In this document: in pieces, positions 60,917 through 64,000 of the stretch | How the letters are laid out: each line of letters opens with the position of its first letter | Numbering within the stretch: the stretch's first letter is position 1 | Source: Alisma plantago-aquatica | Taxonomy: Eukaryota; Streptophyta; Magnoliopsida; Alismatales; Alismataceae | Direction: 5' to 3' | DNA: 64,000 bases | NCBI GenBank assembly: GCA_963693085.1 | Contig: OY856409.1 | Location: 241,371,058-241,435,057, forward strand | Made by a program: the position numbers and the translations under genes | Notes under the pieces: generated by a model | What the model was told of the DNA's origin: nothing | The model's input: the letters and a program-made list of their open reading frames with translations, nothing else | Databases searched by the model: none

Positions 60917-61052
60917 GGAATGGCCTAAGGATGCTTAAGGACGTTCTAGACAACTTCTAGGGGTTTCTAAGTGCTTAACTAGCCGTTAGGTACAAGTTTG
61001 TTGCTTTAACAACGGCTAATTAATTAATTCTGCAATTGCTGTCAGAGACCAT

Positions 61053-61252
61053 CTCGGTCGAAGAATGGTCGACCGAGACACCTACTCGGTCGAACTTTTG
61101 TCGACCGACAGGCTCTCTGGAACAAGTGATTTGCAATGTCTATCTCCAACTGCCAACTACCTTGTCAGTTGTGTCTAACAGATACTTTGGATCTTTCTCG
61201 GTCGAGAAGATTGTCGACCGAGAGTGTCTCGGTCGAGGAGTTTGTCGACCGA
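61053..61252 (-). repeat. CTCGGTCGA...TCGACCGAG hairpin array in E LTR
   Basis: Four hairpin units (61053-61077, 61085-61108, 61197-61221, 61228-61252) have 8-9-bp arms CTCGGTCGA and TCGACCGAG around 7-8-base loops. The arms are near invariant and the loops vary. Confidence 0.92.
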
Positions 61253-61599
61253 GATTGATCCTGTTTCAATGTTTCAATTTAGGCACTAATTATATGTATG
61301 AGTGTGCATATGTGATACTATTTGAAGGGGATGACTTATCTAAATGTGGTGTTTAGCTAGGGAAGATCTAACGCTTGATTTGCATGCAATCTAAGTACTT
61401 GTACATTATATATTTGTACAAGTTTTTTACAAAGCAATTACATTACATGAAAATATAAACATATAAGCATATGGATTTCCCTAGTTGCTTTTGTCATCCA
61501 CCTTAATCTTGCACACTCAAGTAGCTCATTAGATCAATAAGAATGAAATGTTTGTCATAATCAAAACAAAGGGATTTATAGATGTCCATTTAGCCAACA

Positions 61600-62154
61600 A
61601 TCTCCCCCTTTTTGAAGATGACAAACATTTCCAAAAATATAAATAAAGGAAATATAAACTATATGAGTTTCATACCTGAAGATTACCTTTTGTAGCCATT
61701 CTTGTTTTGCAAGTAAGTGCTTGGCCTTTTTCATTATAGTTTTGATCTTTATTTTATTTTGATATTCTTTTCTCCCCCTTTGTCATTTCAAAAAGATATC
61801 CATGTTGAATATTTGATATTACTTCTCCCCCTTAATTTTATAATATTCTCCCCTTTAGATAGATATCCCAAGGTATAAGTGCTTTGCAATAGATGTCAAT
61901 TTAGCCATAACTTTAAGTTTTAGGTATTTGCAAAGATTTTCATCCTTTTTGATTTATTTGTATTTATTACTCCCCTTATTTTGTATGCTCTACAATAGTC
62001 TCATAATCCAAATTCAAATGATGCCAAAAAGAAATATCCATTATAAAGATAACTAGTTTCATTACAAGCATGAAAAGATAGCCAAATCATGTAAAGATAA
62101 CCCATTTATTACAATTTTGCAAAGATTCCATTACAACTAATACAACTCCACATC
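61600..62154 (-). promoter_or_regulatory. Multiple polypurine tracts of element E
   Basis: CTCCCCCTT-like blocks occur at 61601, 61771, 61824, 61847 and 61969 (AAGGGGGAG on the element strand). The first abuts the LTR and is the functional-type tract. No coding potential is seen. Multiple tracts are characteristic of Sireviruses. Confidence 0.75.
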
Positions 62155-63525
62155 TCACTGGAAAGACTTAAGAATTACATCAACATCAGGGTCTTTCCCA
62201 AGAAAAGGCTCAGCTCCATAATACTGGACCAATGTTTGCCACTCCAGAGCACCTGTCTTGGTTAAGGCATATGCCTCCAAGAAGGTTGGAACACGATCAA
62301 ATCGGAAATGAGCAGCAATATCTTGTAGTTGCATTGATGAAAACTGAGTATGCGTGAGATCTGTAGATGGTGGAGGTGGAGGTTGATAGTAGTTGTAAGA
62401 TGGGTTATATGGATTGAGCATGCCAGGATTTAAAGAATAAGGATATTCATCTGGTTGGTTTGGAGAAAGAGTTTGCATTCTTTGGTTTAGATAAGTCATG
62501 GCATGATGGTTATAATCTAGTTGTTTACTAAGATGATATTGTGACCCAGTAACATAGGTTAGAGTGTTTTGGATGGGATCATAGGGTAGGCTGGTAGGAG
62601 GAGGTGGAGGTGGTATATCTTGGGTGGATGTCTCTCCTTCTACCCTTGCCCTCTTATGACCGAAATCAATTCCCATTTTTTCTACAGTATTCTTACTTAT
62701 TTTTTGTGGTCTACGCTCCCATGTATATCCCATATCCTCAATTTGGGTCTTAAGAAAATGTTGAGTAATTTGGCATACAAGATCAGCATATGGAGGATTG
62801 CCAGAAAACTCAAGCATGTTTTTAAGAATGATGCGGATAAAATTTGTGGGAATACGTTGGATAATGGCATATATTAGACACATACGAAAAATAGGAACTT
62901 CAGACTTATTTGCTCTAGGATGTATGTTTGTTGAAACAATAAGGTTTATAATCCTAGCAGCTGGTTTGAGATTGATAGCATAGTATGTGCCCCTATCTTC
63001 GTGACAGGTTGTATTGGATTGAAAAATGGTCCTTTTGATGTCACTAAGACTAACGGTATGGTTATCTTGGGAAAATTTTTTAAGTGGGTTTCCAGAGTTA
63101 AGGTCAAGGGTGTCTTGATATTCATCTATGTCAATATTTAGTATGTCAAGAATATCCCCTTCAGTAAATCGAAAGCTATGCCCATTGACCATAGTATAGA
63201 AGAAGATGATTTCATTTTCAGAGTGGGAGATGAGGTTAGCATAGAATTCATTCACTACCTTAATGGAATAGGAAGGGAAAGAAGGGTTGATGAATTCTTT
63301 TAACTTTTGCACCTCGAAAAGGTCCTCCAAGTCGACGATGTTGAGGAAGTCCATAACTTCAACTGGTCGTCGTGGGAGAGGAGCTTTGGAGGAGAGTCAT
63401 AGATAGCGATCACTAGCATCTCCGTCGACAAAGGCAATGTCGTTGATGATCGTCATGGGTGGAGTAGCCTCCCTTTGTTTCCTGCCAGCAAACTTCTTCT
63501 TTACACGAGCAGAGGATGATGCCAT
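62155..63525 (-). pseudogene. Envelope-position ORF, putative plant transposon protein
   Basis: The reading starts at the ATG at 63525 (MASSSARVKKKFAGRKQREA), meets one TGA at 63399 and continues in the same frame for another 414 codons to 62155. A second ATG at 63354 opens the long part. Residues 10-200 of that part (INPSFPSYSIKVVNEFYANL, then GHSFRFTEGDILDILNI) resemble the 'putative plant transposon protein' domain. This domain is found in extra ORFs of plant retroelements and has unknown function. Two polyproline runs (PPPPPPTSLP and QPPPPPST) follow. No signal peptide or membrane segment is visible, so an envelope role is not supported. Confidence 0.75.
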
Positions 63526-63659
63526 TGCGTTGCTTGAAGGTGGAGAAGAAGCAAGGAAGTCTTGGGGATGAAGATGCTAAAGATTTGCACAAGAATTCAC
63601 TAGAGAGGGCCTATGGAAACAAGAATATGAAAGTGTGAAGAAGTGACCCGTTTTTGGTC

Positions 63660-63667
63660 CTTTTATA
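63660..63667 (-). promoter_or_regulatory. Internal TATA box upstream of the envelope-position ORF
   Basis: The minus strand reads GCTATAAAAGGACC, 135 bp before the ATG at 63525. The palindromic array starts 17 bp upstream. Context and spacing are those of a plant core promoter. Confidence 0.6.
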
Positions 63668-63683
63668 GCAATCCAGTGACCGG

Positions 63684-63969
63684 GTCGGTCGACAATTTGT
63701 CGACCGAGCGTCCGCAACAGTCATATTCCAGACACGCCACTCGGCCATCCAACGGTCGACTTGCAACGGTCGGCCGTTAATGGTAACGGTCGGATTGCAA
63801 CGGTCATATCCCAACGGCTCTTTCTCGGTTGAGCAATTGTCGACCGACACTGTCTCGGTCGAACAATTGTCGACCGGAAGTGTGTCCGATGTTAGGTCTG
63901 TCTAGATTCTGTCGGTCGAGAGAGGTGGGCAGACCGAGAGGTTTTCGGTCAAAGATTCGTCGACCGACA
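63684..63969 (-). repeat. Second CGGTCGA...TCGACCG hairpin array (internal)
   Basis: Five units at 63684-63708, 63824-63847, 63854-63877, 63911-63938 and 63944-63969 have the same arm sequence as the LTR array. Between the first two lie four AACGGTCGG/AACGGTC repeats. The flanks do not match the LTR, so this is not an LTR copy. Confidence 0.9.
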
Positions 63970-64000
63970 GACTTACTGGGTACAAATTTTTAAGCTGATT

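Larger units (their letters stand above)
60177..61599 (-). repeat. 3' LTR of element E
   Basis: The LTR is 1423 bp, from TGAAAAACACTAG to CCAACA. On the element strand it starts TGTTGGC and ends AGTGTTTTTCA, with the CCCCCCTCTAG block common near Sirevirus LTR ends. A TATA box lies at 60908-60916 and a palindromic array at 61053-61252. Confidence 0.85.
60177..64000 (-). mobile_element. Element E: Sirevirus-like copia, 3' part
   Basis: The minus-strand element is represented by its 3' LTR (60177-61599), a 550-bp non-coding stretch with several polypurine-like tracts, an extra ORF in the envelope position and a repeat-rich promoter-like region at the window edge. Pol is out of view. The LTR start TGTTGGCTAAA, the GGGGGAGA tract before it, repeated tracts and palindromic LTR motifs are hallmarks of Sireviruses. 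GAAAC (60172-60176) is the likely target duplication in the gag of G. Confidence 0.8.

Noticed and set aside
61036..61356. ORF of 106 codons over the E LTR palindromes.
   Set aside because: It is on the strand opposite to the element, consists largely of the palindromic units and shows no domain.

Overview
The window is intergenic heterochromatin from a large, repeat-rich flowering-plant genome. The evidence is that every recognisable protein belongs to plant transposable elements: Ty1/copia, Ty3/gypsy chromoviruses, a Sirevirus-like element, an En/Spm (CACTA) DNA transposon and LINE remnants. Four primer-binding sites match the plant initiator Met-tRNA. I found no convincing host gene, rRNA, tRNA or CRISPR array. 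The species cannot be assigned from this sequence.

Left nest (1-24606). Copia element B is the oldest host; its 5' half lies at 19752-24606 and a middle piece at 7828-8630. Two elements interrupt it. Element A (1-7827) is a related copia copy that has lost gag and the protease active site. Element C (8631-19751) is a gypsy chromovirus with 3.4-kb LTRs and a perfect 5-bp target duplication (AATAT). All three lie on the minus strand.

Middle (24607-29764). This is an AT-rich, mostly non-coding stretch with a SINE-like unit, traces of LINE zinc-binding and RNase H domains, and a microsatellite-flanked foldback element with a longer relative beside it.

Right nest (29765-64000). Copia element I (plus strand) is cut inside its reverse transcriptase by gypsy F (minus strand). 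A 7.6-kb CACTA transposon (TTC target duplication) sits in the right LTR of F. Further along the same LTR is part of an LTR related to C (element H). H is interrupted inside its 48-bp tandem repeat by gypsy G, whose pol is almost intact. The gag of G is interrupted by the Sirevirus-like element E, which runs off the window. The order of insertion is therefore I, then F, then H, then G, then E, with the CACTA entering F independently.

The least-explained signals are regulatory or structural. Short CG-containing palindromic motifs are arrayed in the LTRs of three unrelated retrotransposon families. In E a second such array sits just upstream of an internal TATA box in front of the envelope-position ORF. 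In the CACTA transposon an almost perfect foldback of about 190 bp lies directly upstream of the transposase start. All boundaries and divergence values were read by eye, without alignment software.
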